A stretch of 58,443 nt of DNA from Lachnospiraceae bacterium (GCA_021772075.1 JAETNQ010000021.1:1-58443), one strand, 5' to 3'. Shown: positions 26,838 to 35,546, counted from the stretch's first letter. The notes: generated by a model from the sequence alone, not told the origin. Translations and numbers: made by a program.

Positions 26838-28402
26838 ATGATAAACAGATAAAACCTGTAATCATACAATGGCTGATTCCTGTAGCGGCATTAGTCCTTA
26901 TTGCGGCGGCATTGCTCGTTAATTTTTCCTCGGAAAGCCGGCAGACGGCGTCTGACCATGTGGCGGAGCTGTTTCTCAGTACGACGGAAAAATATGCGGA
27001 GGAAGTAAATTATGAAATAAAGGCAATGGCGGCGGCCGGAAAAACAATCATGCAGCTGATCAATAACGAGCAATGGATCAGCGAGGAAAGAATTATAAGA
27101 ATGGCGGAAGCGCTTTATGAAAATTCCGATGCTTATGCGGTTTTATATAACGGCGGAGAAGAACAGGGGCTAATGCATGACGGCAGTAAAATTAAAATTG
27201 CGGATATCAGCTATTTGTCGGCGATTGAGGAACATCTGAAGAGTATGCGCGAGGGCAAAGCGGCCGACGAGGGAGTATGGATCTATTATACATATGTTTT
27301 GGATGATGAGTTAGGGGATGGATGCCCTGCGGTTATTTCGGCTTTAACAGTATCCGGCGGAAACCGTATGCTTTTATTATATTATCCGGTGGAAAAACTG
27401 GATCAGCTTTTTGCAAAATCGAAATTCGGAGCCAGCACTTTTTATGCGGTAGTCAACCCGGAAGGAGAGATTATCCGGCTGAATAACGATACGGGCGGTA
27501 TATTTTCAGAAGACGGAAATATATGGGATGCCGTGGAAGATAATGAAGAAAATAATGATTTGAGGCAGATGGTTACGATCAGGATGAGAAATAAGGCGTC
27601 GGGAAGCTTCAGCGCCGTGATGGGAGGCGTGGAAAGAAGGGTGATATACGCGCCGGTAGGAATCAACAACTGGACGCTGCTCGTAGGAGTAGAGCAGTCT
27701 TATGTGGATTCCCTGATCGAAAAAGAGCTGTATAATTCGCAGCAGATGATCCTGCGCCTTTTGGCAGCGGTAGGAGTGTTTTTGGGAATGCTGATCGTTA
27801 TTAATATTATTGGCAAGCTCAGAAGCAATGAGAGAAGGAAGAAACTGGAGGAAAAGGCGGATACGGATCTGCTGACGGGATTGAATAACAAACTGGCTAC
27901 AGAACGGAAGATCAAGGAGTATATGGAAAAACATCCGAAGGAGCAGGCGGTTTTATTTGTTTTGGACGTGGATAATTTCAAAAAAATTAACGACACCTTG
28001 GGGCATGCTTTTGGAGACGAGGTGCTTTCCTCCCTGGGGCATCAGGTCAAAGCTATGTTCCGGGCCTCGGACATTATCGGACGTACCGGGGGAGATGAGT
28101 TCATGATTCTGCTGAAGAACTTGAACAGTGATGAAGTGATGGAGAAGGAAGCGATGAAGCTGGCGGATTTCTTTAAAGATTTCCAGACCGGGGAATATGT
28201 AAAATATGCGGCGACCGCCAGCATTGGCGCGGCAGTGTTCCCGAAAGACGGCCATGATTTCGAGAGTATGTATAAGGCGGCGGACAGCGCGCTTTATGTA
28301 GCGAAGAAAAGGGGGAAGAGCCAGCTTGCTTTTTATGGCGATGAGAGCGGGAAAAGCGAAGGAAAGAAAAAAGTGGAAAGAGAGAGCCGCGTAAACAAAT
28401 GA
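26834..28402 (+). CDS. Membrane-bound diguanylate cyclase (GGDEF)
   Basis: 522 residues. A transmembrane helix (about residues 12-30), an extracellular sensor region of Cache-like size and a second helix (about 310-330) precede a complete GGDEF domain. The active site is an intact GGDEF near residue 418, and the RASD five residues before it is a typical inhibitory I-site, so it should make cyclic di-GMP and be feedback-inhibited. The tail is basic. Coupling with the DUF624 gene suggests a joint sensor at the membrane. No c-di-GMP effector or phosphodiesterase is in the window. Confidence 0.93.
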   Translation: MNDKQIKPVIIQWLIPVAALVLIAAALLVNFSSESRQTASDHVAELFLSTTEKYAEEVNYEIKAMAAAGKTIMQLINNEQWISEERIIRMAEALYENSDAYAVLYNGGEEQGLMHDGSKIKIADISYLSAIEEHLKSMREGKAADEGVWIYYTYVLDDELGDGCPAVISALTVSGGNRMLLLYYPVEKLDQLFAKSKFGASTFYAVVNPEGEIIRLNNDTGGIFSEDGNIWDAVEDNEENNDLRQMVTIRMRNKASGSFSAVMGGVERRVIYAPVGINNWTLLVGVEQSYVDSLIEKELYNSQQMILRLLAAVGVFLGMLIVINIIGKLRSNERRKKLEEKADTDLLTGLNNKLATERKIKEYMEKHPKEQAVLFVLDVDNFKKINDTLGHAFGDEVLSSLGHQVKAMFRASDIIGRTGGDEFMILLKNLNSDEVMEKEAMKLADFFKDFQTGEYVKYAATASIGAAVFPKDGHDFESMYKAADSALYVAKKRGKSQLAFYGDESGKSEGKKKVERESRVNK

Positions 28403-28628
28403 TGGTTTGTACAACTTGTATAAGAAGCAAACGATTTCTTGTTCAAATTGGTGCGGATGTGAAAAAGAAGTATGCAATATAAGCAATTTTTACAATGGAA
28501 TAAAAAATCTTTGTGTAATGTGAGCATGGTAAAAAACGGGGAACTTCGTTATACTTGCTATAGAGTTAAACGACATTCCGACGAAGATGCGGAAATACAA
28601 TATAAAAATAATCAGGAGGCAAACTAAA

Positions 28629-29738
28629 ATGGCAAGTTTATCATTAAAGAATATCTGCAAGGTATATCCGAACGGATTTGAAGCGGTAAAAAATTTCAAT
28701 CTTGAAATTGCGGATAAAGAGTTTATTATTTTCGTAGGACCTTCAGGATGCGGTAAATCCACTACGTTGCGTATGGTTGCAGGTCTGGAAGATATTTCTT
28801 CCGGCGAGCTGTGGATCGGCGATAAAATGGTGAACGATGTGGAACCGAAGGACAGGGATATTGCAATGGTATTCCAGAACTATGCATTGTACCCGCATAT
28901 GTCCGTATATGATAACATGGCTTTCGGGCTTAAGTTAAGAAAAGTTCCGAAGGATGAAATTGATAAAATGGTAAAAGAAGCGGCAAAGATTCTTGACTTG
29001 ACAGCTCTTCTTGACCGTAAGCCGAAGGCTCTTTCCGGCGGGCAGAGACAGCGTGTTGCTATGGGACGTGCGATTGTCCGTAATCCTAAAGTATTCCTTA
29101 TGGATGAGCCTCTTTCTAACCTGGATGCAAAGCTTCGTGTACAGATGCGTATTGAGATCGCAAAATTGCATCAGAGACTCGGTACAACAATTATTTACGT
29201 AACTCATGACCAGACAGAGGCTATGACGCTTGGTACCAGGATCGTTGTTATGAAAGACGGTATCGTTCAGCAGGTAGATACGCCTCAGAACTTATATGAA
29301 AAACCGCAGAACCTGTTTGTTGCAGGATTCATGGGTTCTCCTCAGATGAACTTCCTGGATGCGGAAGTAGAGGCAAAAGGCAATGCAGCAAGCCTTAAGG
29401 TTGCCGGCAAGAGCATTGAGCTCCCGGCTGCTAAGTCAAAGAAACTGATCGACGGCGGTTATGTAGGAAAGAAAGTAACATTCGGTATCCGTCCGGAAGA
29501 TGTATATGATTCCGATGAATATACGGCATCCGCACAGTGTGTATTCGAGTCTACCATTAAGGTTTATGAGTTGCTCGGTGCAGAAGTTTACTTATACTTT
29601 GATTTGGCTGAGTTCCCGATTACGGCGAGGGTGGATTCCCGTACAACCGCAAGACCCGGCGATACTGTTAAATTTGCTTTCGATGTTGAAAAGATTCATG
29701 TATTCGACAAAGAGACAGAGCAGGTTATTACAAATTAG
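28629..29738 (+). CDS. ugpC: Carbohydrate ABC transporter ATPase (UgpC/MsmK type)
   Basis: 369 residues. Walker A GPSGCGKST, Q-loop FQNYALYPHMSV, signature LSGGQRQRVAMG, Walker B VFLMDEPLSNLD and H-loop TH are all intact, followed by the C-terminal TOBE regulatory domain (GIRPEDVYD). AGGAGG precedes the ATG at 28629. The codon usage looks more biased than that of its neighbours, as expected for high expression. With no permease gene adjacent, it resembles the shared MsmK/MsiK ATPases that power several sugar importers, probably including that at 402-3582. It stands alone between a leader region and a terminator. Confidence 0.95.
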   Translation: MASLSLKNICKVYPNGFEAVKNFNLEIADKEFIIFVGPSGCGKSTTLRMVAGLEDISSGELWIGDKMVNDVEPKDRDIAMVFQNYALYPHMSVYDNMAFGLKLRKVPKDEIDKMVKEAAKILDLTALLDRKPKALSGGQRQRVAMGRAIVRNPKVFLMDEPLSNLDAKLRVQMRIEIAKLHQRLGTTIIYVTHDQTEAMTLGTRIVVMKDGIVQQVDTPQNLYEKPQNLFVAGFMGSPQMNFLDAEVEAKGNAASLKVAGKSIELPAAKSKKLIDGGYVGKKVTFGIRPEDVYDSDEYTASAQCVFESTIKVYELLGAEVYLYFDLAEFPITARVDSRTTARPGDTVKFAFDVEKIHVFDKETEQVITN

Positions 29739-29754
29739 TTTTGGAAGATCATTG

Positions 29755-29783
29755 GGGGGATGCGAAAGCATCCCCTCTTTTGT
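29755..29783 (+). terminator. Rho-independent terminator of ugpC
   Basis: GGGGATGC (29756-29763) pairs with GCATCCCC (29768-29775) across a GAAA tetraloop, followed by TCTTTTGTT. Confidence 0.9.
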
Positions 29784-29879
29784 TACAATAAGCTGGCTTG
29801 CGGAGCGCGACAGCGTTTGTTCAATGTGCAGGACTCGGTTTTCTGTTCCGGAAAAATGAAAAGATTTGGGGGATAAAAT

Positions 29880-30968
29880 ATGATATCAAGTCAGGTAATC
29901 AGGACAAATATTGAAGAGTTACATACGATAACCAAAATCAATTTATGCGTTTATGATTTAGACGGCATGGTTGTGGCATCTACATTTGATACGAATGATA
30001 TCCAGGCAGGAATTATCGGCGATTTTATGGTTTCGCCGGCAGACAGTCAGATAATAGGAACAGATCATCTTTTGAAAATCAGGGACGAAGGGGAATTGGC
30101 ATATATTCTGGTTGCAAGGGGAAGCAGCGATGAAGCATATATGGTTGCCAGAATAGCGGTAAGCCAGCTCCAGAATCTGATTATTGCATATAAAGAGAGA
30201 TTTGACCGCAATAATTTTTTCCAGAATCTTCTGTTGGATAACCTTTTGCTGGTGGATATTTATAACAGGGCGAAAAAGCTCCATATAGAAGTATTGGCGC
30301 CAAGGATAGTGATTATAGTAGAAACGCGGAACGGCAAGGATGGGACTGCGTCCGAGCTTTTGGGCGGGATGTTTTCGACCCAATCGGGGGATTATATTAC
30401 TGCGGTAGATGAAAGCAATGTCATCCTGATAAAAGCTCTTGAAATCGGGGAAGACTATGGGGCAGTGGAACGAACTGCCCAGACGATTGTGGATATGATG
30501 AACACGGAAGCGATGATGAACGTACGCGTTGCTTATGGAACGATCGTCAATGAATTGAAGGATGTATCCAAATCTTACAAAGAAGCAAAGATGGCTCTGG
30601 ATGTAGGAAAAATATTTTATGTGGAGAGAAAGGTTAATTCCTACAGCGCGTTGGGAATAGGACGGCTGATTTATCAGCTTCCAGTCAACCTATGCAAAAT
30701 TTTTATCAATGAGATCTTCGGGGCGGAGGCACCGTTGGATTTTGACGATGAGACGTTGACAACCATTAATAAGTTTTTTGAGAATAACCTGAATGTCTCA
30801 GAAACATCGCGGCAGTTGTATGTCCATAGGAATACGCTGGTATATAGGATAGAAAAACTGGAAAAAAGCACGGGGCTGGATATTCGTACCTTTGATGACG
30901 CGCTGACGTTTAAAATTGCTTTGATGGTAGTAAATTATATGAAATATCTGGATACATTAGAATATTAA
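29880..30968 (+). CDS. CdaR/PucR-family transcriptional regulator
   Basis: 362 residues. The N-terminal region resembles a sugar-diacid recognition sensor (CdaR type, about 1-130), a GGDEF-like central domain follows, and the C terminus has the PucR helix-turn-helix (about 300-355: NLNVSETSRQLYVHRNTLVYRIEKLE). It probably controls a carbohydrate-linked operon; its position right after ugpC makes that gene a candidate target. GGGGG precedes the ATG. Confidence 0.88.
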   Translation: MISSQVIRTNIEELHTITKINLCVYDLDGMVVASTFDTNDIQAGIIGDFMVSPADSQIIGTDHLLKIRDEGELAYILVARGSSDEAYMVARIAVSQLQNLIIAYKERFDRNNFFQNLLLDNLLLVDIYNRAKKLHIEVLAPRIVIIVETRNGKDGTASELLGGMFSTQSGDYITAVDESNVILIKALEIGEDYGAVERTAQTIVDMMNTEAMMNVRVAYGTIVNELKDVSKSYKEAKMALDVGKIFYVERKVNSYSALGIGRLIYQLPVNLCKIFINEIFGAEAPLDFDDETLTTINKFFENNLNVSETSRQLYVHRNTLVYRIEKLEKSTGLDIRTFDDALTFKIALMVVNYMKYLDTLEY

Positions 30969-31106
30969 TGAGCAAAGTATGAGGTAAAGAAAAGGGAAGA
31001 GTTTTGGTTCCGCTTGCGGCTGTCCGCGGCGCAACAGCTTGTCAGCATAAATGGGAAACCGTCCGCATAAAATTAGAAAATGGGAGATGCGGAAAGGAGG
31101 ACGTCC

Positions 31107-32090
31107 ATGGCTGGCTATTATAAAAAGGTGATTTATCTTTCCTATTTGGAACAGGGAAACCGGATCAAGAGCGCCGGATTCATAAAAGCGGAAGTTGCGG
31201 GGACTCGGTGGGTTTTTGATATGCGCGTATCGGGAATGGCGGAACTGGCAGAGAAAAGATATGACATATATGTCGGAAATGCAAAGAAAGAATATGTGAT
31301 AGGCCGCATATTTCTTCATAAAGGGAGCGGGGAATGGAAGAGGAGCGGAGAGGGGAATTTGCCGGATACGGAAGGACTGACCGTAGGAGAAGTGAACCGT
31401 TTTTTTATAAAAATATCGGATACAGAGGTAATTGAAGGCAAATACCAGGCGCTGCCGATAGCGGAAGAAAAGAAGAAAGAAAAGAAAGAGGAACGCCCGA
31501 AAGAAAATACGGACCATCTGAGGGAAAAAAAGGAATTCCATGCGGCAGAGAAGAAGGAGGAAGCGAAGAGGCCGCCCCATGCGGAGGAAGCGGCAGAGCC
31601 GAAGAAAAAAATAAACAGGGAGAAGCTGGGCGGAAGCCTGGAAAAAGAAATCCGGCTGGAGGATGTTATTTTAGACGACAAATGGGAGCAGCTTTGCAGG
31701 ATGTATCCTGTGGTGCATCCTTATGAAGATGAGAGGGAATACATATCCATACAGCCTAAAGATTTTGTGGTTATGACAGGAGATTACCAGCATTTGGCCA
31801 ATAACAGCTTTTTGCTCCACGGGTTTTATAATTACCGCCATATTATCCTTGGGAGAGAGCCGCTGGAGGAAGCGGATGGGGATGGAACGGCGAAAGGGGC
31901 GGAGAAAGAAAAGGCGAATCAGGGGAAGAAAAGAGAGAAATACGGAAACTTTTATCTTGGTGTGCCGGGGGTGTATTATGAAAGGGAAAAAATGGTGGCC
32001 TTAATGTTCGGATTCGAAGCTTTCGAATGCTGCGGCGGCAGGGCAGAGCCGGGGAAATTCGGATATTATCTGCGCAGGGTCAAGATATAA
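31107..32090 (+). CDS. Unrecognised protein with Lys/Glu-rich linker
   Basis: About 327 residues, start fixed by AAAGGAGG (31094-31100). Residues 1-115 form a beta-rich domain (YYKKVIYLSYLEQGN, AGFIKAEVAGTRWVFDMRV, YDIYVGN). About 115-185 is a Lys/Glu/Pro-rich low-complexity linker. The C-terminal domain has NSFLLHGFYNYRHIILGR, YLGVPGVYYEREKMVALMFGFEAFE and a final FGYYLRRVKI. I have seen the C-terminal pattern in Lachnospiraceae proteins of unknown function, possibly DUF6128. No signal or membrane segment, so cytoplasmic. Function unknown. Confidence 0.75.
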   Translation: MAGYYKKVIYLSYLEQGNRIKSAGFIKAEVAGTRWVFDMRVSGMAELAEKRYDIYVGNAKKEYVIGRIFLHKGSGEWKRSGEGNLPDTEGLTVGEVNRFFIKISDTEVIEGKYQALPIAEEKKKEKKEERPKENTDHLREKKEFHAAEKKEEAKRPPHAEEAAEPKKKINREKLGGSLEKEIRLEDVILDDKWEQLCRMYPVVHPYEDEREYISIQPKDFVVMTGDYQHLANNSFLLHGFYNYRHIILGREPLEEADGDGTAKGAEKEKANQGKKREKYGNFYLGVPGVYYEREKMVALMFGFEAFECCGGRAEPGKFGYYLRRVKI

Positions 32091-32092
32091 GC

Positions 32093-33037
32093 TTATATGC
32101 CGGAGCAGTCAAAAAGAGGAATAAAACTTTCCAGACAGGTAGTTCCCTCCTGGATGAAACCATTCTCTATCCCAATGCGCAGGGCATAGTCCGTCAGTTT
32201 ATCATATTCCTTGGGAGAGACGGTACGGTTTAGTTCGGGATAGGCTTGTGCATCCAGGTAAGAGGGGATGGGGGTATATTGGTTCATAATACTGACATAT
32301 ATGTCATTTTTGTATGTGCTATATAAATATTCCAGAACTTTCCGGGAATCTTCCATGCATTCGGGGAGCATAAGATGCCTTACGATTACGCCCTTTTTCA
32401 TCAGAGGGCCGGAGTAATCATCTTCCCCGCTTTCTGTTTCAGCCAGAGGCTGGGGGGCAAAAACAGGCGGGCCTGCCTGGCGCACCATTTCTTGGATGGC
32501 AGAAGAAGCATAAATAAAATAATCTTCAGCAAACGAATATTTTTTGCTGAGAGCGGGGGAAATGTATTTCAGATCCGGCAGATAAATATCGATCAGGCCG
32601 TCTAATTCTTTCAGGGTATCTGCTTTTTCGTAAGAGCTGGTGTTATAAACAACGGGTATGGAGAGACCGGAGGTTTTCGCGTATTCCAGCGCTTTTTTGA
32701 TTTGGGGGATGAAATGGGCAGGGGTAACAAGATTGATGTTGCATGCGTTTTGTGCCTGAAGTTCCAGAAAAATATCCCCAAGGCGTTCCGGGGATATTTT
32801 TTTCCCTGTCGTGCCTTTGGAAATAGTATGGTTTTGGCAGAAAACGCAGCCCATATTGCAGCCTGAAAAAAAGACAGTACCTGAACCGGCCTGTCCTGAA
32901 ATGCAAGGTTCCTCCCACATATGAAGCGCGGCCCTCGCCGCCCTTATTTGATCTGTTTCGCCGCAATATCCGGTCTGGCCGTTCGCCCTGTCGGCGTGGC
33001 AGTTTCTTGGGCAAAGCGTGCAATCATGTAAGTTCAT
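32093..33037 (-). CDS. PflA-like radical SAM protein (COG1313 type)
   Basis: 314 residues. The radical SAM cluster motif is CNMGCVFCQN (CxxxCxxC, about residues 59-66). The N terminus holds extra cysteines (CTLCPRNC, GYCG) typical of COG1313 proteins. The family resembles pyruvate formate-lyase activating enzyme but the client enzyme is unknown. The gene is convergent with the previous one with only two bases between the stops, and lies about 40 bases downstream of the SRP RNA gene on the same strand. Confidence 0.9.
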   Translation of the reverse strand: MNLHDCTLCPRNCHADRANGQTGYCGETDQIRAARAALHMWEEPCISGQAGSGTVFFSGCNMGCVFCQNHTISKGTTGKKISPERLGDIFLELQAQNACNINLVTPAHFIPQIKKALEYAKTSGLSIPVVYNTSSYEKADTLKELDGLIDIYLPDLKYISPALSKKYSFAEDYFIYASSAIQEMVRQAGPPVFAPQPLAETESGEDDYSGPLMKKGVIVRHLMLPECMEDSRKVLEYLYSTYKNDIYVSIMNQYTPIPSYLDAQAYPELNRTVSPKEYDKLTDYALRIGIENGFIQEGTTCLESFIPLFDCSGI

Positions 33038-33076
33038 TCCAGATTCCTTTATATCAAAGCTTTTCCAGTATAAAAT

Positions 33077-33341
33077 ACCGTGCGTCCTGTATTGAGCCGC
33101 ATCAATATACGTTACCTTTACAGTTAACTCCGCCAGGCACCCTTACGGCACATGGGAAATTCTGCTTAGTGCTGCTTTGTTCCCAACCTGACACGGTTCG
33201 CAGATTCCCATTGCGTAAGACCCGAACTTCAACGCCACTTATAAAGGGCAGCTATACCAAATAAAAGCCCGCGACAGAACATCACCCCTACTAAAGCGGA
33301 TTGTAGGTACAGGACACCGCTAACGCCCCGGCTGCACGGTG
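33077..33341 (-). ncRNA. ffs: Signal recognition particle RNA, large bacterial type
   Basis: Read on the minus strand, the sequence matches Bacillus scRNA in arrangement: a 5' CCGTGCAGCCGGGGCGTTAGC, then GTGTCCTGTACC, CAATGGGAATCTG, the domain IV segment GTGTCAGGTTGGGAACAAAG with AGCAGCAC after it, then CATGTGCCGTAAGGGTGCCTGG and a 3' GACGCACGGTA pairing with the 5' end. Domain IV keeps a GGAA tetraloop closed by UUG/CAA. The length of about 265 nt is that of the Alu-containing form. It binds Ffh and directs membrane proteins to FtsY and SecYEG. Confidence 0.93.
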
Positions 33342-33346
33342 TTTTT

Positions 33347-33375
33347 AGTATACTGTTTTTGAAGGGGATTGTCAA
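33347..33375 (-). promoter_or_regulatory. Promoter of the SRP RNA gene
   Basis: On the minus strand TTGACA (33375-33370), a 17-base spacer and TATACT (33352-33347), about 6 bases before the RNA 5' end. It is a near-consensus promoter, as expected for a stable RNA. Confidence 0.85.
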
Positions 33376-33396
33376 TGTTTTATAGGCATGAAGCGC

Positions 33397-33765
33397 GAAA
33401 ATCAATTTTTGCAGACGGCGGGCAGGGCAGAGCGGGAAAGAAGAAAGGCGGCGGCAGGAAGGCAGGGGGAGCAGATGGGGGATGGCTTCGCCGTGCCGGC
33501 TCCGGGAAATAGATTTTCTAAATATTCCGGCATCGTTGTACCAACCGGACGCAACCGTCCGCGATTCGCCATCCGGGCTCATTGCGGACTTTTGATGACA
33601 TCCTTGTCATCAAATTGCTGCCTGTCAAACAGAATATTAAGAAAATCTCGTTTCCCTGCGTGAGGCAACGGCGAAGCCATCCCCCATCTGCTCCCCCTGC
33701 CTTCCTGCCGCCGCCTTTCTTCTTTCCCGCCCCGCCCTGCCCGCCGTCTGCAAAAATTGATTTTC
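33397..33765. repeat. 369-bp element bounded by 98-bp inverted repeats
   Basis: The arms 33397-33494 and 33668-33765 are reverse complements over 98 bases with two mismatches by eye (in a GGGCAGAGCGGG/GGGCGGGGCGGG stretch). Weaker inverted similarity continues inward (GGGAAA...GATTTTCT.AATATTC). The centre holds further hairpins, including a perfect 10-bp stem TTTGATGACA/TGTCATCAAA around 33590-33613. The arms are strongly purine/pyrimidine skewed. It fills exactly the gap between the tadA stop and the ffs promoter and contains no believable gene. It could be a non-autonomous mobile element or a very large RNA hairpin. Confidence 0.85.
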
Positions 33766-34285
33766 ATGGGCATGAAGTTTCTTCTTCTGAAGTTTTGCCG
33801 GAAATGTTTCCAGAGGTTTTTCTATCCTTATTTTTCTGGCGGAGTTCTTTGAAAAAAGTGGTTATCATATTGCTGCATTCCTTTTCGAGTACGCCGCGCG
33901 TTACTTTGACTTGATGATTGAACTGGGGCATTTCCAGCAGATTGAGGATGGAGCCTGCACAGCCCGCTTTGGGGTTCATGCATCCCATAACGACTTCGGG
34001 AATGCGGGCCTGGACAATGGCGCCGGAACACATCTGGCAAGGCTCCAAGGTGACATAAAGCGTACAGTTTTCCAGCCGCCAGTCGCCGATTTTTTTGCTG
34101 GCTTTATGGATAGCGGTTATTTCCGCGTGAGAAAGGGTGTTTTTGTCCGTATTGCGGCGGTTATAGCCCCTGCCTATGATTTTTCCTTCATGGACGATGA
34201 CGCAGCCGATAGGGACTTCGCCGAGCAGATATGCTTTTTTGGCTTGTTTTAAGGCTTCTTTCATATATTTTTCATGTATATCCAT
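33764..34285 (-). CDS. tadA: tRNA-specific adenosine deaminase
   Basis: 173 residues, cytidine-deaminase fold. Zinc ligands and the proton shuttle are in SHAEITAI (HAE, about residue 53) and EPCQMCSGAIVQARI (PCxxC). It converts A34 to inosine in tRNA-Arg(ACG). The C-terminal tail beyond the normal end (from about residue 150, basic then SEEETS) is longer than in E. coli. Its stop codon overlaps the end of the inverted-repeat element. The tadA-SRP RNA order is conserved in Firmicutes. Confidence 0.95.
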   Translation of the reverse strand: MDIHEKYMKEALKQAKKAYLLGEVPIGCVIVHEGKIIGRGYNRRNTDKNTLSHAEITAIHKASKKIGDWRLENCTLYVTLEPCQMCSGAIVQARIPEVVMGCMNPKAGCAGSILNLLEMPQFNHQVKVTRGVLEKECSNMITTFFKELRQKNKDRKTSGNISGKTSEEETSCP

Positions 34286-34394
34286 CGTTACCTCATTTCA
34301 CTCACGGAAATCAATTTTTTCGGGCATTTCACTTTTGCAATATGGTGCCGATACAAGTATAATATATATTGCTGGAAAGGGCAAGGAGGCGGTT

Positions 34395-35087
34395 ATGATG
34401 AGAATATGCGGGTTGAATAAGACGACGCTTTTGGATTATCCCGGGCATGTGGCTGCTGCGGTTTTTCTCGGGGGCTGTAATTTTCGGTGTCCCTTTTGCC
34501 AGAACGGGGATTTGGTGTTGAAGCCGGAGAGCCAGGCGGCAATCGGGGAGGAAGAGCTGTTTTCTTTTTTGAAGAAAAGAAAGGGTATTTTGTCGGGCGT
34601 ATGTATAACCGGCGGGGAACCGACGCTGGAAAAGGATCTTGGGATATGGATCGGGAAAATCAAGGAGCTGGGCTATCTTGTGAAATTAGACACTAACGGC
34701 TATCGGCCGGAAGCAGTCGGGGAGCTGCTGGGAGACGGGCTGTTGGATTATATTGCCATGGATGTGAAGAACAGTATGGAACGTTATGGGGAAACAGCCG
34801 GCGTGGGGAAGCTGGATACGGGAAGGATCAGGGAAACAATAAATCTCATTATGAAAAGCGGAATCGATTATGAATTTCGGACGACTGTGGCGAAAGAGCT
34901 GCATAGAAAAGAGGACATAGAAGCCATAGGAAGCGAAATAAAAGGGGCAAGGGCGTATTTTCTGCAAAGTTATCAGGAAAGCCCTGGAGTAATTGCGCCC
35001 GGCTTCCATGCGTATAGCAGGGAGGAAATGGAAGAACTGGCGGCGGCGGCACGATTCTTTGTACCCAATGTACAGATCAGAGGTTAA
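34395..35087 (+). CDS. nrdG: Anaerobic ribonucleotide reductase activating protein (NrdG-like)
   Basis: About 230 residues of radical SAM type. The cluster motif CNFRCPFCQN (CxxxCxxC) is at about residues 27-34, the glycine motif CITGGEPTLEKD follows, and VKLDTNGYRPE is typical of the NrdG2 subfamily. It would make the glycyl radical on class III ribonucleotide reductase, although the NrdD partner is not in this window. The start follows AAGGAGG; the ATG at 34398 is equally possible. An open frame upstream overlaps tadA and is not part of the gene. Confidence 0.88.
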   Translation: MMRICGLNKTTLLDYPGHVAAAVFLGGCNFRCPFCQNGDLVLKPESQAAIGEEELFSFLKKRKGILSGVCITGGEPTLEKDLGIWIGKIKELGYLVKLDTNGYRPEAVGELLGDGLLDYIAMDVKNSMERYGETAGVGKLDTGRIRETINLIMKSGIDYEFRTTVAKELHRKEDIEAIGSEIKGARAYFLQSYQESPGVIAPGFHAYSREEMEELAAAARFFVPNVQIRG

Positions 35088-35103
35088 AGCGGGCAAGCGC
35101 TTT

Positions 35104-35436
35104 CTATTCTCGATTGTTTTCGCCCCAAACGCATAATTGGTCTAAAACCTTCATCAGGGATTTTCCCCTGTCACTGAGCCGGTATTCAACCTTGGGCGGT
35201 ATCTGGGGATATTCTTTTCGGATAATCAGTCTGTCCGTTTCCAATTCTTTTAAATTATTGCTGAGAGTTTTATCTGATACACTTTTTAAATATCGCTTTA
35301 ATTCGTTAAATCTGACAACTTCGAACTCCATCAAGCAATACAGGATAACCATTTTGTGCTTTCCTGATATAAGCGATAGCGTATAACTAAACCCAGTATC
35401 TTCAAAATTCGCCTTATCAATATAGTTTTTTATCAT
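35104..35436 (-). CDS. HxlR-family transcriptional regulator
   Basis: 110 residues, winged helix. LISGKHKMVILYCLME, RFNELKRYLKSVSDKTLSNNLKELETDRLI and YPQIPPKVEYRLSDRGKSLM are the HxlR hallmarks. Many members sense redox or electrophile stress, often via a cysteine, and control a divergent flavin or quinone reductase. Here cysteines are at about residues 35 and 104. It is divergent from the flavin reductase gene with overlapping promoters. Confidence 0.93.
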   Translation of the reverse strand: MIKNYIDKANFEDTGFSYTLSLISGKHKMVILYCLMEFEVVRFNELKRYLKSVSDKTLSNNLKELETDRLIIRKEYPQIPPKVEYRLSDRGKSLMKVLDQLCVWGENNRE

Positions 35437-35464
35437 TTCATTACACTTTCCTTTAAGATAGTAC

Positions 35465-35519
35465 TTGTTCTTTTTCTATTACCAGCTATAATTATAGGTG
35501 TAAATAAAAACTCTGTCAA
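35465..35519. promoter_or_regulatory. Overlapping divergent promoters around a 12-bp palindrome
   Basis: On the minus strand TTGACA (35519-35514), 17 bases and TATAAT (35496-35491) point to the HxlR gene. On the plus strand TTGTTC (35465-35470), 16 bases and TATAAT (35487-35492) point to the flavin reductase. Both -10 boxes lie within the perfect palindrome CTATAATTATAG (35486-35497), so only one polymerase can bind at a time. Confidence 0.6.
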
Positions 35520-35546
35520 TCCTATATAAGAAAAGAGGTAATCAAA

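Noticed and set aside
33077-33341. Protein-coding frames across the SRP RNA region
   Set aside because: The region matches a large SRP RNA end to end with a strong promoter; the frames are incidental.
33388-33773. Short reading frames inside the inverted-repeat arms
   Set aside because: The plus- and minus-strand frames run through the two arms in different phases, so the arms share DNA but not protein. The low-complexity products look non-coding.
34176-34394. N-terminal extension of the NrdG-like gene
   Set aside because: The open frame overlaps tadA and lacks a ribosome binding site; AAGGAGG fixes the start at 34395 or 34398.
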